A stretch of DNA of 64,000 nucleotides from positions 59,830 to 123,829 of the forward strand of contig JBBIMW010000002.1 in assembly GCA_037444185.1 (NCBI GenBank), given 5' to 3'. Each line of letters opens with the position of its first letter. The stretch's first letter is position 1. The translations under genes were made by a program, and so were the position numbers. The DNA comes from JAILZP01 sp037444185 (GTDB lineage: Bacteria > Bacillota > Desulfotomaculia > Desulfotomaculales > Desulfocucumaceae). The notes beneath the pieces are model-generated. The model made no database searches. It saw only the letters and a program-made list of their open reading frames with translations, and was not told where the DNA came from. Positions 15,721 to 26,300 of the stretch are shown here, in pieces.

Positions 15721-18700
15721 CTTGCCGCACCTCCTTGCAAAGGCCTTTGATCATGCCCATATACATTTTGTCGTTGTAACCCTGTAGAGCAATGGCTTTG
15801 TTGGGGCACTCACCGGCGCAACTGCCGCACCCCTGGCAGAGAACCGCAGCTATTTCAGCGGCATAATTCCTTACCTTGGGCGCACCGTAAGGGCACAGCC
15901 GCACGCAGGTCAGACACGCCGCACACTTGTCCGGCTGCACCACAGCCACCACACCGTGGGATTCAAGTTCACTCTTGGCCAGTATGGCGCCCGCCCTTCC
16001 GGCCGCCGCCCTGGCCTGGGCGATATTTTCCTCGATGTTCTTGGGACCGTGGGCCAAACCTGCCATGAATATCCCTTCGGAGGCGAAATCCACCGGGCGC
16101 AGTTTCATGTGGGCCTCCAAAAAGAAACCGTCTGTATTCATGGGGACTTTGAGCAGCTCATTCATCTTTTTGCAGTCGGGAGAAGCCAATATTGCCGCCG
16201 CCAGGCCCAGAACGTCGGCATCGATGACCAGCGGCTGCCCCAGCACATGGTCGGTGACAGTAACCTTTAACTTGCCGTCGACTTCCTCCACCTGAGGTTT
16301 CTGATCGGCGCTGTACCGGATAAATATAACTCCTTTACGTCGGGCCTCGCTGTAAAGATCCTCAAAATAACCGTAGGTTCTGATGTCGCGGTACAATATG
16401 AACACCCTGGCATCCGGGTTTTTGTCCTTGAGCTTAAGCGCCAGATTGACCGATTTGGAGCAGCATACCCTGCTGCAGTACGGCCTCGCCGGTTCTCTGG
16501 AGCCCACGCACTGGATCAGCGCCACGGTGTCGGCGCGGGTCACTCTGCCGTCACCGGCGGCAATGGCCTCCTCAATCTCCAGCTGGGTCATAACCCTTTC
16601 GTTCCGGCCGTACAGATATTCCTCCGGCTTGTATTCGGCCCCGCCGACGGCAATGATAATCACACCGTGCTGGATCTCCTCTCCATTGGACAGGGTGGTA
16701 ACAAAATTGCCCACAAAGCCCTTGGTGTCCAACGCCTCTGTGCCGGTAAAAAGCAATATGCCGGGGTGTGACTTGACCTTTTCAATCAGTTCGGACAGGT
16801 AGGACTGTACGTCCTCTCCCCTTAAGCCTTGCTTGACACGTCTGGCATTGCCCCCTAATTGGTCCGATTTTTCCACCAGATAGACTTTATAGCCCTGACC
16901 GGCCAGGGAGAGGGCGCTATTCATGCCTGACACGCCCCCGCCTATGACCAGGGCGGCCTTGGTGACGCTTACGGCCTCCTGGTGTATGGGATCCAGCAGG
17001 GCGGCCTTGTAAACCGCCATCCTGACCAAGTCCTTGGCCTTCAGTGTGGCATTTTCCGGCTCATTCTGGTGCACCCAGGAACATTGATCCCGGATGTTGG
17101 CCATTTCAAACAGATACCGGTTGAGGCCGGACTCCATCATGGTTTCCTGAAACAGGGGCTTATGGGTCCTGGGACTACAGGATGCCACCACCACCCTGTT
17201 CAGCCTGTTTTCGTCGATAATCTGCCGCATGGTGTTCTGGCTGTCCTGGGAGCATGCGTACAGGTATTCGCCGGAATACACCACATTGGGCAATGCCCTG
17301 GCTGTTTCCACCACTCCGGGCACATTCACCACGCTTCCTATGTTCACACCACAGTGGCAGACGAACACCCCTATGCGGGGATCCTCTCCGGCGACATTCT
17401 TCTCTCCAGGATATTCCTTCTTCCTGACCAGGGTTCCCCGGGAGACGGACAGGAATTCGGAGGACTCGCCGGCTGCGGCGCTGGCCTGCATCACTGTTTC
17501 GGGGATGTCCTTGGGACCGCAGAAGGTCCCCGCCACGAAGAACCCCGGCCTGCCAGCGCTTACACCGGTCAGGGGGACAGTATCCGCAAAGCCGTACTGA
17601 TTCATTTCCAGTCCCAGCTTCCGCCCCAGCTCCGTCACCGACCGGTGGGGCTGCAACCCCACCGACAGCACCACCAGATCAAACTCTTCGGTGATGATGG
17701 CGCCATCTTCGTTGGCATAGCGAATAATCAGATTCTTGGATTCATCGTCCTTCTGAGTGACTTCGTACACTCTCGATCTGACAAATCGTACCCCCAGCTC
17801 TTCCCTGGCGCGGTCGTAATATTTTTCAAAGCCCTTGCCGAAAGTGCGCATATCCATAAAGAATATGGTGGTTTCCAGCGGTTCGTGGCTGTGTTCTTTG
17901 GCGATGACGGCCTCTTTGATGGCGTACATGCAGCACACCGACGAGCAGTAGCCGTGTTTCTCCCTTATATTCCTGGACCCCACGCACTGTATCCAGGCAA
18001 TTTTTTTAGGCTCCTTCTTGTCTCGGGGCCTTAACATATGACCCTGGAATGGTCCCGAGGCGCTCAGTATCCTTTCAAATTCAAGGCTGGTCACCACATT
18101 GGGGAATTTGCCGTAGCCGTAATAGAACAGATCCCCAGCGTTGAATGTTTCAAAACCGGGGCTGAGCACTACTGCACCGACATTCAGCTCGACGACATCT
18201 TCCCCCATTTCGTGGTTGATGGCACCGGTTTTGCAGACCTCCAGGCATTTTCCGCAGGAGTTGGGTTTTTTGAAGTTGAGACATCTCCCGGGATCTATGG
18301 TATAAGCGTTGGGATATGCCTGGGCGTACTGCTTGTATATGGCTTTCCTTAATCCCAGATTCTGGTTGTATTCATCCTTCACCTTAACCGGGCACTTTTC
18401 CGCGCAGGATCCGCAGCCCGTGCACTTTTCTTCATCCACAAAGCGGGGGGACCGCCGCACCTTGACTGTGAAATTCCCCGGATCCCCGGTGATTTCCTCT
18501 ATATCCGAGTTGGTCAGTATGCTGATGTTCAGATGGCGTCCGCATTCCACCAGTTTGGGTGACAATATGCACATGGAACAGTCGTTGGTGGGAAAAGTCT
18601 TGTCCAACATGGGCATTTTACCGCCTATGGCCGGGCTGCTCTCCACCAGATACACGAAATAACCCGACTCCGCCAGGTCCAGGGAGGCCTGTATGCCGGC

Positions 18701-18748
18701 GATGCCGGCCCCCACCACCATCACGGCCCCTATTTTTTCAGTACTCAT
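15710..18748 (-). CDS. hdrA: HdrA-type flavoprotein, long two-module form (copy 1)
   Basis: 1012 residues, against about 650 for methanogen HdrA. The N-terminal part has an FAD motif V-G-A-G-I-A-G-I-Q-A-S and a ferredoxin-like set C-T-G-C-G-S-C-A-E-K-C-P, then V-F-V-C-H-C-G-V-N-I. A second FAD motif V-I-G-G-G-V-S-G-M-N-S-A follows near residue 600. Two C-terminal [4Fe-4S] motifs end it (C-A-A-C-L-T-C-V-R-L-C-P and C-Q-G-C-G-S-C-A-G-E-C-P). HdrA holds the bifurcating FAD. It is flanked by an HdrD-like gene and by the selenocysteine MvhD that feeds it in known complexes. The gene begins GAGAGGACGGATG upstream, nearly the same leader as hdrA2. Confidence 0.9.
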   Translation of the reverse strand: MSTEKIGAVMVVGAGIAGIQASLDLAESGYFVYLVESSPAIGGKMPMLDKTFPTNDCSMCILSPKLVECGRHLNISILTNSDIEEITGDPGNFTVKVRRSPRFVDEEKCTGCGSCAEKCPVKVKDEYNQNLGLRKAIYKQYAQAYPNAYTIDPGRCLNFKKPNSCGKCLEVCKTGAINHEMGEDVVELNVGAVVLSPGFETFNAGDLFYYGYGKFPNVVTSLEFERILSASGPFQGHMLRPRDKKEPKKIAWIQCVGSRNIREKHGYCSSVCCMYAIKEAVIAKEHSHEPLETTIFFMDMRTFGKGFEKYYDRAREELGVRFVRSRVYEVTQKDDESKNLIIRYANEDGAIITEEFDLVVLSVGLQPHRSVTELGRKLGLEMNQYGFADTVPLTGVSAGRPGFFVAGTFCGPKDIPETVMQASAAAGESSEFLSVSRGTLVRKKEYPGEKNVAGEDPRIGVFVCHCGVNIGSVVNVPGVVETARALPNVVYSGEYLYACSQDSQNTMRQIIDENRLNRVVVASCSPRTHKPLFQETMMESGLNRYLFEMANIRDQCSWVHQNEPENATLKAKDLVRMAVYKAALLDPIHQEAVSVTKAALVIGGGVSGMNSALSLAGQGYKVYLVEKSDQLGGNARRVKQGLRGEDVQSYLSELIEKVKSHPGILLFTGTEALDTKGFVGNFVTTLSNGEEIQHGVIIIAVGGAEYKPEEYLYGRNERVMTQLEIEEAIAAGDGRVTRADTVALIQCVGSREPARPYCSRVCCSKSVNLALKLKDKNPDARVFILYRDIRTYGYFEDLYSEARRKGVIFIRYSADQKPQVEEVDGKLKVTVTDHVLGQPLVIDADVLGLAAAILASPDCKKMNELLKVPMNTDGFFLEAHMKLRPVDFASEGIFMAGLAHGPKNIEENIAQARAAAGRAGAILAKSELESHGVVAVVQPDKCAACLTCVRLCPYGAPKVRNYAAEIAAVLCQGCGSCAGECPNKAIALQGYNDKMYMGMIKGLCKEVRQGGI

Positions 18749-18784
18749 TCGGCATCCGTCCTCTCATAAGGTGTAAATCCGGAT

Positions 18785-20023
18785 TCACTCTTTCTCCGGC
18801 ATAATAAGGGCTCGCTCCATTAATGCGCACATGTGCATATTTTTGGATTTACCCTTGGTGTCGGGATACCACTTGTTCAGGTCATTCATCTGATCCATGC
18901 AGTTGTGGCATGGCACTATAACGATCTGGGCCCCGGTGGCCATCACCTGATCCACCTTGCGCTTGCCCTTCAGCTTCCTCTTTTCGTTGAATTCCGGCAT
19001 GGCCATGCCTCCGCCGCCGGCGCCGCAGCAGTAATTCATCCTGCCGCCAGGGTTCATGTCCACGAAATTCTTGATAAAGCTCCGGGCCAGTTCTCTGGGA
19101 ACATCCCAGACCCCCTCCTTGCGGGCTGTGTTACAGGGGTCATGGTAAGTGACCACCTCTGATATTGCGTCCGGGTTCAGTTTAAGGCTGCCGTCTTTTA
19201 CCAGATCGTTGAGTAGCTCCAATATGTGGCGGATGGGGAACATTTCCCCCTTCCAGAAGGTCCTTTGTCCCCACTTCATGGAGCGGAAGGCGTGTCCGCA
19301 CTCGGTGACTATGAATTCCTCACAGCCCAGATTGACGAATTCCTCCCATATGGGCATGGATATTTCCACGAAGTCGTCGTTCTTGCCGGTGAAGAGGGCC
19401 ACGTTGGTGGCGTCCCAGCGCTTGGTGCTGATGGTGTAATCTATCCCTGTGGCATAAAATATCTTCAGTGTGGTTTGCAGTTCCTGGGGATAATACTTTA
19501 TGTCCCTGGCGTTGAATCCATAGAAGTATTTGGCCCCTTTTTTATTTAAAGGAATGGTGTAGTCGGGGTCGTCCAGTTCGCTCTGCAGTTCCTCCTGGAT
19601 CCACTCCAGCGTCTCTTCGTAGTCCACCTGGCTGACGTTCATCTGGTTGCCGGACTCAATGTGCTCTCTTACGATGGTCTGCAGGTATCCGGGGATCTTA
19701 TCCCTGTCCCAGGTGCCCCTAAGGTTGCGTACGATGATGGCTATGTTGATGTTCATGGGGCACTCCACGGTGCAGCGCTCGCACATGGTGCAGTACCAGA
19801 TATAGGGATCGGCGAACACCTCCTCCTCCATACCCAGCAGAACCTTGCGCAGGAACTTGCGCGGGTCCTGGTTTTCATGGATGTCGGAGTATGGGCACCC
19901 GGCGGTGCACATGCCGCAGGCCAGGCACTGGGTGAAGTCTATGTTCTTCACCAGTCCGGCCACTCTTTCGCGGAACTTGGGATTGAATCTTGACGCCTGA
20001 ATGGTTTCGATGGCATTTTCCAT
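18785..20023 (-). CDS. HdrD-like (fused HdrC-HdrB) iron-sulfur protein
   Basis: 412 residues from ATG 20023, chosen because GGGGAGGAG lies 9 bases upstream; an in-frame start at 20071 has none. The HdrC-like N-terminus has C-L-A-C-G-M-C-T-A-G-C-P and C-T-M-C-E-R-C-T-V-E-C-P. The HdrB-like part has V-T-E-C-G-H-A, Y-H-D-P-C, N-Y-C-C-G-A-G-G-G-G and P-C-H-N-C. It would carry the catalytic non-cubane clusters that take up or release high-potential electrons. It sits between flxA-like and hdrA1 genes, so it probably completes an HdrABC-equivalent. It resembles DsrK in this window but lies in a different operon and lacks a membrane partner. Confidence 0.88.
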   Translation of the reverse strand: MENAIETIQASRFNPKFRERVAGLVKNIDFTQCLACGMCTAGCPYSDIHENQDPRKFLRKVLLGMEEEVFADPYIWYCTMCERCTVECPMNINIAIIVRNLRGTWDRDKIPGYLQTIVREHIESGNQMNVSQVDYEETLEWIQEELQSELDDPDYTIPLNKKGAKYFYGFNARDIKYYPQELQTTLKIFYATGIDYTISTKRWDATNVALFTGKNDDFVEISMPIWEEFVNLGCEEFIVTECGHAFRSMKWGQRTFWKGEMFPIRHILELLNDLVKDGSLKLNPDAISEVVTYHDPCNTARKEGVWDVPRELARSFIKNFVDMNPGGRMNYCCGAGGGGMAMPEFNEKRKLKGKRKVDQVMATGAQIVIVPCHNCMDQMNDLNKWYPDTKGKSKNMHMCALMERALIMPEKE

Positions 20024-20109
20024 AAATCGATGCTCCTCCCCTCTACGGATTTTGTTATCAGTATTTTCCATTCAGAACCTGATTTTACAGAACAGCATTT
20101 CCAATGCGG

Positions 20110-20952
20110 CTAATATTCGCCGGGGAGCTGGTTCAGTTCCGCCTTGGTGAACACCGGTCCGTCCTTGCAGACGTACTTGTTGCCCACGTTACAGCGGCCG
20201 CACATGCCTATGCCGCACTTCATGCGGTTTTCCAGCGACATGATGACCTGCTCCGGCATGAAGCCGCAGGCCTCCAGCTCGGGCATGGTGAATTTGATCA
20301 TCACCGGCGGGCCGCAGATGATGGCCACGGAGTTTTCCGAGTTGGGCGCCACTTCCTTGGTGACCGCCGGGACGAACCCCACCCTGCGGGTCCACCCTTC
20401 CACCGGGCGGTCGATGGTGCACACCAGGTCTATATCCGAACGGCTGTCCCAATCCTCCAGCTCGTCTTTGTAGAGAAGCAGTCCGGGGTTCCGGGCGCCG
20501 TAAATCACGGTCAGCTTGCCGTAGTCCCCCCTGTGTTCGGGCTCCAGTATATAGGTGATCAGAGACCGCAAAGTGGTGAAGGCGAATCCCCCGCCGATGA
20601 TTACTATATTCTTGCCCTTCATCTGTTCCACCGGGTAATGGTTGCCCAGGGGTCCCCGCACGCCGGCGGTGGTTCCTTCCTCCATCAGGTGCAGGGCGGT
20701 GGAAACCACTCCCACCTTGGCCACGGAAAACTTGAGGAATCCCGGCTCGGTGGGGGATGAGGCGATGCCGAAGGGGGCCTCGCCTTTTCCAAACACGCAC
20801 ACTTCGGCGAACTGGCCGGGCATGTACGGAAAGCTTTTTTCATCATCTTCGCTGAGGAACTGGAAGGTAAATGTGTGAATAAGCCTGTCCTCGGTTTCAG
20901 TAAAGTTTTTTACCAGTTTCACCGGGAGCGGCAGATACGGGTTCCTCTGCAT
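20110..20952 (-). CDS. flxA: FlxA-like NAD(P)H:FAD oxidoreductase subunit (AsrB/PyrK type)
   Basis: The 280-residue protein has a ferredoxin-reductase FAD domain (P-Y-M-P-G-Q-F-A-E-V), an NAD-binding domain (I-V-I-I-G-G-G-F-A-F) and a C-terminal [2Fe-2S] site C-G-I-G-M-C-G-R-C-N-V-G plus a later Cys. This layout is shared by AsrB, PyrK and FlxA. Given neighbours resembling FlxB, FlxC, FlxD/MvhD and Hdr, it is best read as the NADH module of a Flx-Hdr electron-bifurcating complex as described in Desulfovibrio. Its ATG overlaps the stop of the previous gene. Confidence 0.83.
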   Translation of the reverse strand: MQRNPYLPLPVKLVKNFTETEDRLIHTFTFQFLSEDDEKSFPYMPGQFAEVCVFGKGEAPFGIASSPTEPGFLKFSVAKVGVVSTALHLMEEGTTAGVRGPLGNHYPVEQMKGKNIVIIGGGFAFTTLRSLITYILEPEHRGDYGKLTVIYGARNPGLLLYKDELEDWDSRSDIDLVCTIDRPVEGWTRRVGFVPAVTKEVAPNSENSVAIICGPPVMIKFTMPELEACGFMPEQVIMSLENRMKCGIGMCGRCNVGNKYVCKDGPVFTKAELNQLPGEY

Positions 20953-21968
20953 TATTTATCCGACCTCCCTTCCTCCTGGATATCCGCCAATATTTCCCGG
21001 ATATCCAGATTCACGGGGCAGTTTTTGATGCACCGGCCGCAGCCCACGCAGGCCATGGCGTTGAAATTGTCCACGAAGTACTTGAATTTGTGCATTATCC
21101 TCTGGCGCATACGCTCCTTGCCGCCGGGACGCGGGTTGTGGCCGGATCCGTGCATGGTAAACAGAGGGAACATGCAGGAGTCCCAGTTTCTCACCCGGCA
21201 TCCGTTGCAGTCCACCGCTTCATCCACAATGTCGAAACAGTGGCAGGTGGGGCATGAGTACGTACAGGCTGCGCAGCCCAGGCATTTTTCGTGGAAACGT
21301 TCCCAAATGGCATGGTAGAAATTAATATCCAGCTTTGCCTTTAGTTCACCGGTGTTGACCCGGCAGGTCAGCTCCGCGGCTTCCCTGGCTTTGGCGGCAG
21401 CTTCATTTTGTTCGTCGCCGGAGTCCCCCAGCCCAAATTTTTCCACCAGGGCTTTGCCTGCGTCGCTCAAGGCCTCCACCAGATAGGCGTCGCCGATATC
21501 GGTCAGCAGGACATCCAGGCCGGTTTTGTCAAAGGGGCCGCTGTCCATGGAGGTGCAAAAGCAGGTGCCGGCCGGGTTTATACAGGCCATCCCCACCAGC
21601 AGGGTATTTTCCCTCCTGGTCATGTAATAGGGATCCGTGTATTGATCGTTTTTGAACACGTTGTCCAGCAGTAAAAGGCTTCTGGCGTCGCAGGGACGCA
21701 GTCCGAAGACCACCTTTTTGCCGCTGTCGATGCAGTCCTCTATTTTTGCCCCTTCCCCGGTCAGGCTGTAACAGAAGAGCTTCTCAGACTGAGGGAAAAG
21801 GACCCCCTTGGGAGGGATTTTGCTGTTGGCATAATCGAAGCAGGCTTCGCCGCCGGCAGTGATTTTTTTGAACAGAGAATAATAGCCCTCCTTCACCGGG
21901 GCATAAACCTCGTATTCGCCGATCAGTTTATCCAGCAGGTCTGGCAGTGCGCTTTTCGACATAATCAT
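20952..21968 (-). CDS. Flx/AsrA-like 4Fe-4S dicluster subunit
   Basis: 338 residues from ATG 21968, 8 bases after a GAGG site; a GTG at 21977 lies within that site. The N-terminal half resembles AsrA/HydB-type sulfhydrogenase beta subunits (G-L-R-P-C-D-A-R-S-L-L-L-L-D). The C-terminal half has C-L-G-C-A-A-C-T-Y-S-C-P-T-C-H-C and C-V-G-C-G-R-C-I-K-N-C-P clusters. It should move electrons between the FlxA-like NADH module and the MvhD/Hdr part. Assigning it as FlxB rather than FlxC is uncertain. Confidence 0.78.
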   Translation of the reverse strand: MIMSKSALPDLLDKLIGEYEVYAPVKEGYYSLFKKITAGGEACFDYANSKIPPKGVLFPQSEKLFCYSLTGEGAKIEDCIDSGKKVVFGLRPCDARSLLLLDNVFKNDQYTDPYYMTRRENTLLVGMACINPAGTCFCTSMDSGPFDKTGLDVLLTDIGDAYLVEALSDAGKALVEKFGLGDSGDEQNEAAAKAREAAELTCRVNTGELKAKLDINFYHAIWERFHEKCLGCAACTYSCPTCHCFDIVDEAVDCNGCRVRNWDSCMFPLFTMHGSGHNPRPGGKERMRQRIMHKFKYFVDNFNAMACVGCGRCIKNCPVNLDIREILADIQEEGRSDK

Positions 21969-21978
21969 CCTTTTCACC

Positions 21979-22932
21979 TCACTCCTTCACCAGGAAAGGT
22001 TGCGGGTCGTCGGCTTTGAAGGTGTTCAGGGCTGGTTTTTCCTCCAGGCTGACACCGGCTTCGCAGCCGAACAGCTCCTTCACTTCCTTGACCATTTTGC
22101 GCGTCATGCCGCGCAGGTTGATGCCCATGGGGCAGGCCCTGTCGCAGGCGCCGCAGTCCGCGCAGCGCCCGGCGCTGTGGAACACCCGGCCGGCCTGGAA
22201 CATAATATTGTCGTCCACATCCGGTGTTTTCTTGATCCAGGCCGGGGTGGAGCAGTCCACAAAGCATTCGGCGCAATAGCACATGGGGCAGGCGTTGCGG
22301 CACGCATAGCAACGAATGCACTTGAAAAACTCGGCGGCCAGGGTGGCCCTGCGCTCCGCCGGGGAAAGGGCCTCGAAGGCGGTCACGTCGTCGAAGTCTT
22401 CCCCGGGCTTGGCCGGCACCGCTTCCCCCACCAGCACGTCGCAAAGCACAGGGTTGCCGTGGCGGCATACCTTGCAGGTATCGTGGAAGAGGTCCTCCAG
22501 CTTCATTTCCCTGGCAAATCCCTTGCCCCTGATCACCAGGGTATCCCCCTTGTCCTCCACCTCCAGTATATCCCTGCCGTCCACCGCCTCGTCCGCCTTT
22601 GCCCGGTCCACCATGCCGGAGCAGGGGACGCCGATGATGTAAACATTCTCACGGTTAATCTGGTTTTCATTTATCAAGGCAACTATGGATCGCACGTCGC
22701 AGCCCTTGGCCACCACCGCCACCCTGCCCTCCCGCCGGCGCAGGTAATTGGCCAGGTTGTTCTCGCAGGAATAATTCCAGATAAGTTCTGAGGCGTCTTC
22801 CGGCCTGCGAATAAAGCAGGGAGTGCTGCGAAGAGGCAGGCTGCCCCCGGCAAATCCCACCACCAGGTCAACCTTCTTTTCTTCCAGCAGTTTCTTTGCC
22901 AAATCCTGTATCGCTGAATCTAGCTTTTGCAT
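21979..22932 (-). CDS. Flx/FrhB-like iron-sulfur subunit
   Basis: 317 residues from ATG 22932, which overlaps the end of the selenocysteine MvhD gene. The N-terminal region has A-K-G-C-D-V-R-S-I-V and V-P-C-S-G-M, features of the FrhB/coenzyme F420 hydrogenase beta-like family, followed by a Cys set C-K-V-C and C. The C-terminal ferredoxin part has C-I-R-C-Y-A-C-R-N-A-C-P-M-C-Y-C-A-E-C and C-A-D-C-G-A-C-D-R-A-C-P. It is the second electron-carrier subunit of the Flx-like set. Its order (after MvhD, before the AsrA-like gene) mirrors flx operons read in reverse. Confidence 0.78.
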   Translation of the reverse strand: MQKLDSAIQDLAKKLLEEKKVDLVVGFAGGSLPLRSTPCFIRRPEDASELIWNYSCENNLANYLRRREGRVAVVAKGCDVRSIVALINENQINRENVYIIGVPCSGMVDRAKADEAVDGRDILEVEDKGDTLVIRGKGFAREMKLEDLFHDTCKVCRHGNPVLCDVLVGEAVPAKPGEDFDDVTAFEALSPAERRATLAAEFFKCIRCYACRNACPMCYCAECFVDCSTPAWIKKTPDVDDNIMFQAGRVFHSAGRCADCGACDRACPMGINLRGMTRKMVKEVKELFGCEAGVSLEEKPALNTFKADDPQPFLVKE

Positions 22933-23366
22933 TGGCAAGCACACCCCGATTCTTTACTGGCAGTCAGCCCTTTGTTGGGGCCCAGTTTTTTTACCCTGTC
23001 TGTCACTTCCCTGACCAGCTCGGCGAACCGTCCACCCTCGGCGGCGGATACCCAGGAAAAATTGATCCTGTCCCCGTCCACGCCGATGTACTCCATCAAG
23101 CTCTTCAGCAGGGCGAATTTCCTTCTGGCCACCAGGTTGCCACTAACATAGTGGCAGTCGCCCGGGTGTCACCCGGAGGTAAGCACGCCGTCCGCCCCGT
23201 TCTTAATGGCGGACATTATAAAAAGAGGGTTTATCCGGCCCGAGCAGGGTATGCGTATGACGCGTATGTTCGGGGGGTACTGGATGCGGCTCACGCCGGC
23301 CAGATCCGCCCCCGCGTAACTGCACCAGTTGCATAGAAACGCCACTATTTTCGGTTCCCATTCCAT
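22920..23366 (-). CDS. mvhD: MvhD-type hydrogenase iron-sulfur subunit, selenoprotein (copy 2)
   Basis: Two frames that look like separate ORFs are one 148-residue MvhD/FlpD protein joined across an in-frame UGA (23168-23166, residue 66). Around it the protein reads V-L-T-S-G-U-H-P-G-D-C-H-Y, where the family has Cys (and copy 1 in this window has Cys66). The N-terminal C-N-W-C is intact. A perfect 7-bp hairpin follows 13 bases after the UGA. The start is ATG 23366. It lies between hdrA2 and the Flx-like genes and would pass electrons from them to HdrA. Automatic annotation will probably call a frameshift or two fragments. Confidence 0.9.
23136..23152 (-). promoter_or_regulatory. SECIS-like hairpin in mvhD copy 2
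   Basis: GCCACTA and TAGTGGC form a perfect 7-bp stem around the loop TGT, 13 bases after the UGA. Spacer, stem and loop lengths are identical to those in mvhD copy 1. Confidence 0.78.
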
Positions 23367-23388
23367 AATCTGTCCCTCCCCCTGTCCT

Positions 23389-26300
23389 TTATATGGCGCA
23401 GATCATGGCCATGATCTGCTCGTCGGTGCATCCCTTTACGTTCAGTGCCCCGCAGCGGCAGGATGATGAGCAGGCCCCGCAGCCCTTGCAGAGGGCCTCG
23501 TTGACCAGAGCCACTTTCTCGGTCGGGTCCACCGTCACCGCCCTGGCCGGGCACACCGACTCGCAAACACCGCAGCCGGCGCACCTTTTCTTGTTGACCA
23601 CGGCGCACTTGCCCTCCACATTGATGGACTCCTTGGCCAGCACTGTGCAGGCCCTGGCCACGGCAGCCTTGGCCTGGGAGATGTTTTCCTCCATGTTTTT
23701 AGGTCCGTGGGCCAGACCGCACATGAAAACGCCGTCGGTGCCGAAGTCTACCGGCCGGAGCTTTAAGTGGGCCTCCAGGAAGAACCCTTCCTGGTTCAGC
23801 GGCACTTTGAAGAACTGCGAGAGCCGGCTGTTTTCGGACGGCACTATGGCGGCCGCCAGCCCGACAACGTCGGCGTCGATGAGCACCGGCACCCCCAGCA
23901 CGTGGTCGGTCACCGTCACCTTAACCTTATCCCCGTCCGCCTCCACCACGGGCTTGTCGTCCAAAGAATAGCGTATGAAGATGACCCCCCGGCGCCGGGC
24001 CTCGGTGTACAGATCCTCGTAAAATCCGTAGGACCGGATGTCCCTGTAGAGTATGAACACATTGGCGTCCGGGTTTGTCTCCTTGACTTTCAGCGCCTGT
24101 TTGATGGACTTGGTGCAGCAAATGCGGCTGCAGTACGGGCGTTCCGGCTCCCGGGAGCCCACGCACTGAATGAACACCACATTGTTCAATCCGGCCAGTC
24201 CGCCTTCGGCCAGGTCGGACTCCAGTTCCAGCAGTGTCTTGATCCTGTTGTTCCGGCCGTACAGATATTCCGTCGGCGTGTATTCCTGTCCGCCGGTGGC
24301 GATGATGGTTACTCCGTGCTGCAACTCCTCACCGCTGGACAGTTTGGTCACGAAATTGCCTACGAATCCGTGCACCTCGGCAATTTCAGCCTCTGTATAC
24401 ACTTTAATCAGTTCGTTGGATTTTACCTTTTCAACAAGGTCGCTCAGATACGACTGGATGTCTTCCCCTTTCATTCCGTAACGGATGCGGCTGGCAATGC
24501 CTCCCAGCCGGTCGGACTTCTCCACCAGGCTCACTTTATATCCCTGGGCGGCCATATTCAGGGCCGCATTCATTCCCGATACCCCGCCGCCGATGATCAG
24601 GGCGTCATGGTTCATGCCCAGGCTGATTCCCTTGATGGGCTCTTGCAGGGCTGCTTTGCAAACGGCCATTTTGACCAGGTCCTTGGCCTTTTCTGTGGCT
24701 TTTTCGGGATCGGCCTGGTGCACCCAGGAACATTGATCCCTTATATTGGCCATTTCGTAGAGGTTGGGGTTCAGCCCCGCCTCTTTCAGTGTTTCCTGGA
24801 ACATGGACTCATGGGTTCTGGGGCTGCACGACGCCACCACAATGCGGTTGAGGTTGTACTTTACAATTGCTTCTCTGATTTGTCCCGATGTGTCCTGGGA
24901 GCAGGCATACAGCTTCTCATCGGCGAAAACAACTCCGGCCAGGGTCTTGGAGTATTCCACCACCTCCGGCACCCTCACCACGCTGCCGATGTTGATTCCG
25001 CAATGGCACACAAATACACCGGTGCGCACTATCTCACCGGTAACGTCACGCTCCGGAGGATACTCCTTTTTTCTGACCAGGGTGCCCCTGACGCCGGAGA
25101 GTATCACCGAAGAGTCAGCCGCCGCGGCGCTGGCCTGCATGACGGTCTCCGGAATGTCCCTGGGGCCGCTGAAGGCGCCGGCCACATATATTCCCGGCTT
25201 GTTGGTGCCTACTCCGGTAAAGCTGGGGGGCTCGGCGAAATTAAATTTGTTCAGATCCACACCCAGTTTTCCGGCCAGTTCCGCCACTTCCCCGGAGGGC
25301 TCCAGCCCTATGGAAAGAACCACCAAATCGAACTCCTCTTCTGAAATGGACCCATCCTCGTTGGAGTAACGTATCCTTAGATTTCCGCTGCCGTCGGCGG
25401 CCTCGGCAACCTCGTACACCCTGGACCGGATGAATCGCACACCATGCTCTTCCCTAGCCCGGTCATAGTATTTTTCAAACTCTTTGCCGTATGTTCTCAT
25501 GTCCATGAAAAATATGGCGGTATCCAGTCCGTAAGGAGAGTGTTCCTTGGCGATGACCGCTTCCTTGATGGCGTACATACAGCACACCGATGAGCAAAAG
25601 CCGTGGTCAATCCTGCAATTTCTGGACCCAACGCACTGAATCCAGGCGATTTTCCCCGGCTCCTTGTGGTCCGACGGACGAACCAGATGGCCCCCAAAAG
25701 GGCCCGATGCGCTTAATATGCGCTCGAACTCAAGGCTGGTCAGTACATTGGAAAACTTGCCGTATCCGTAGTAGAACAGCTGCTTTGGCCGGAATGCGTC
25801 AAAACCTGGGGCCATAATGACCGATCCCACTTTTACCTCGATGGTCTGATCCTCCATAGAATGGTCTATGGCGTTGGCCTGACAGGTCTCAAGACATTTT
25901 CCGCAGGCTTTGGGTTTCTTGATTTTAAGGCAGTTGTCCCTGTCAATGGCGTAGGCGTTGGGATACGCCTGGGCGTAAAGTTTATAGATGGCTTTACGTT
26001 TGCCCAGGCCCTGGTTGAATTCGTCGCCGACTTTTTTCGGGCACTCTTCGGTACAGCTGCCGCAGCCGGTGCATTTGTCCGGGTCCACCAGCCGGGCTTT
26101 TTTAAGTATGGTGGCGGTGAAATTGCCGGGCTCACCCTTGATATCAACAAGTTCTGCCCCGGTTAAGGTTTCGATGTTCAAATGGCGGCCGCACTCCACC
26201 AGCTTGGGCGACAGTATGCACATGGAGCAGTCGTTGGTGGGAAAGGTCTTGTCCAGCATCGGCATTGTGCCGCCGATGGCCGGTTTCTTTTCCACCAGGT

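Noticed and set aside
22920..23366. A frameshifted or split MvhD gene
   Set aside because: Both parts are in the same frame, the only break is one UGA at a conserved Cys position, and a SECIS-like hairpin follows at the right distance.
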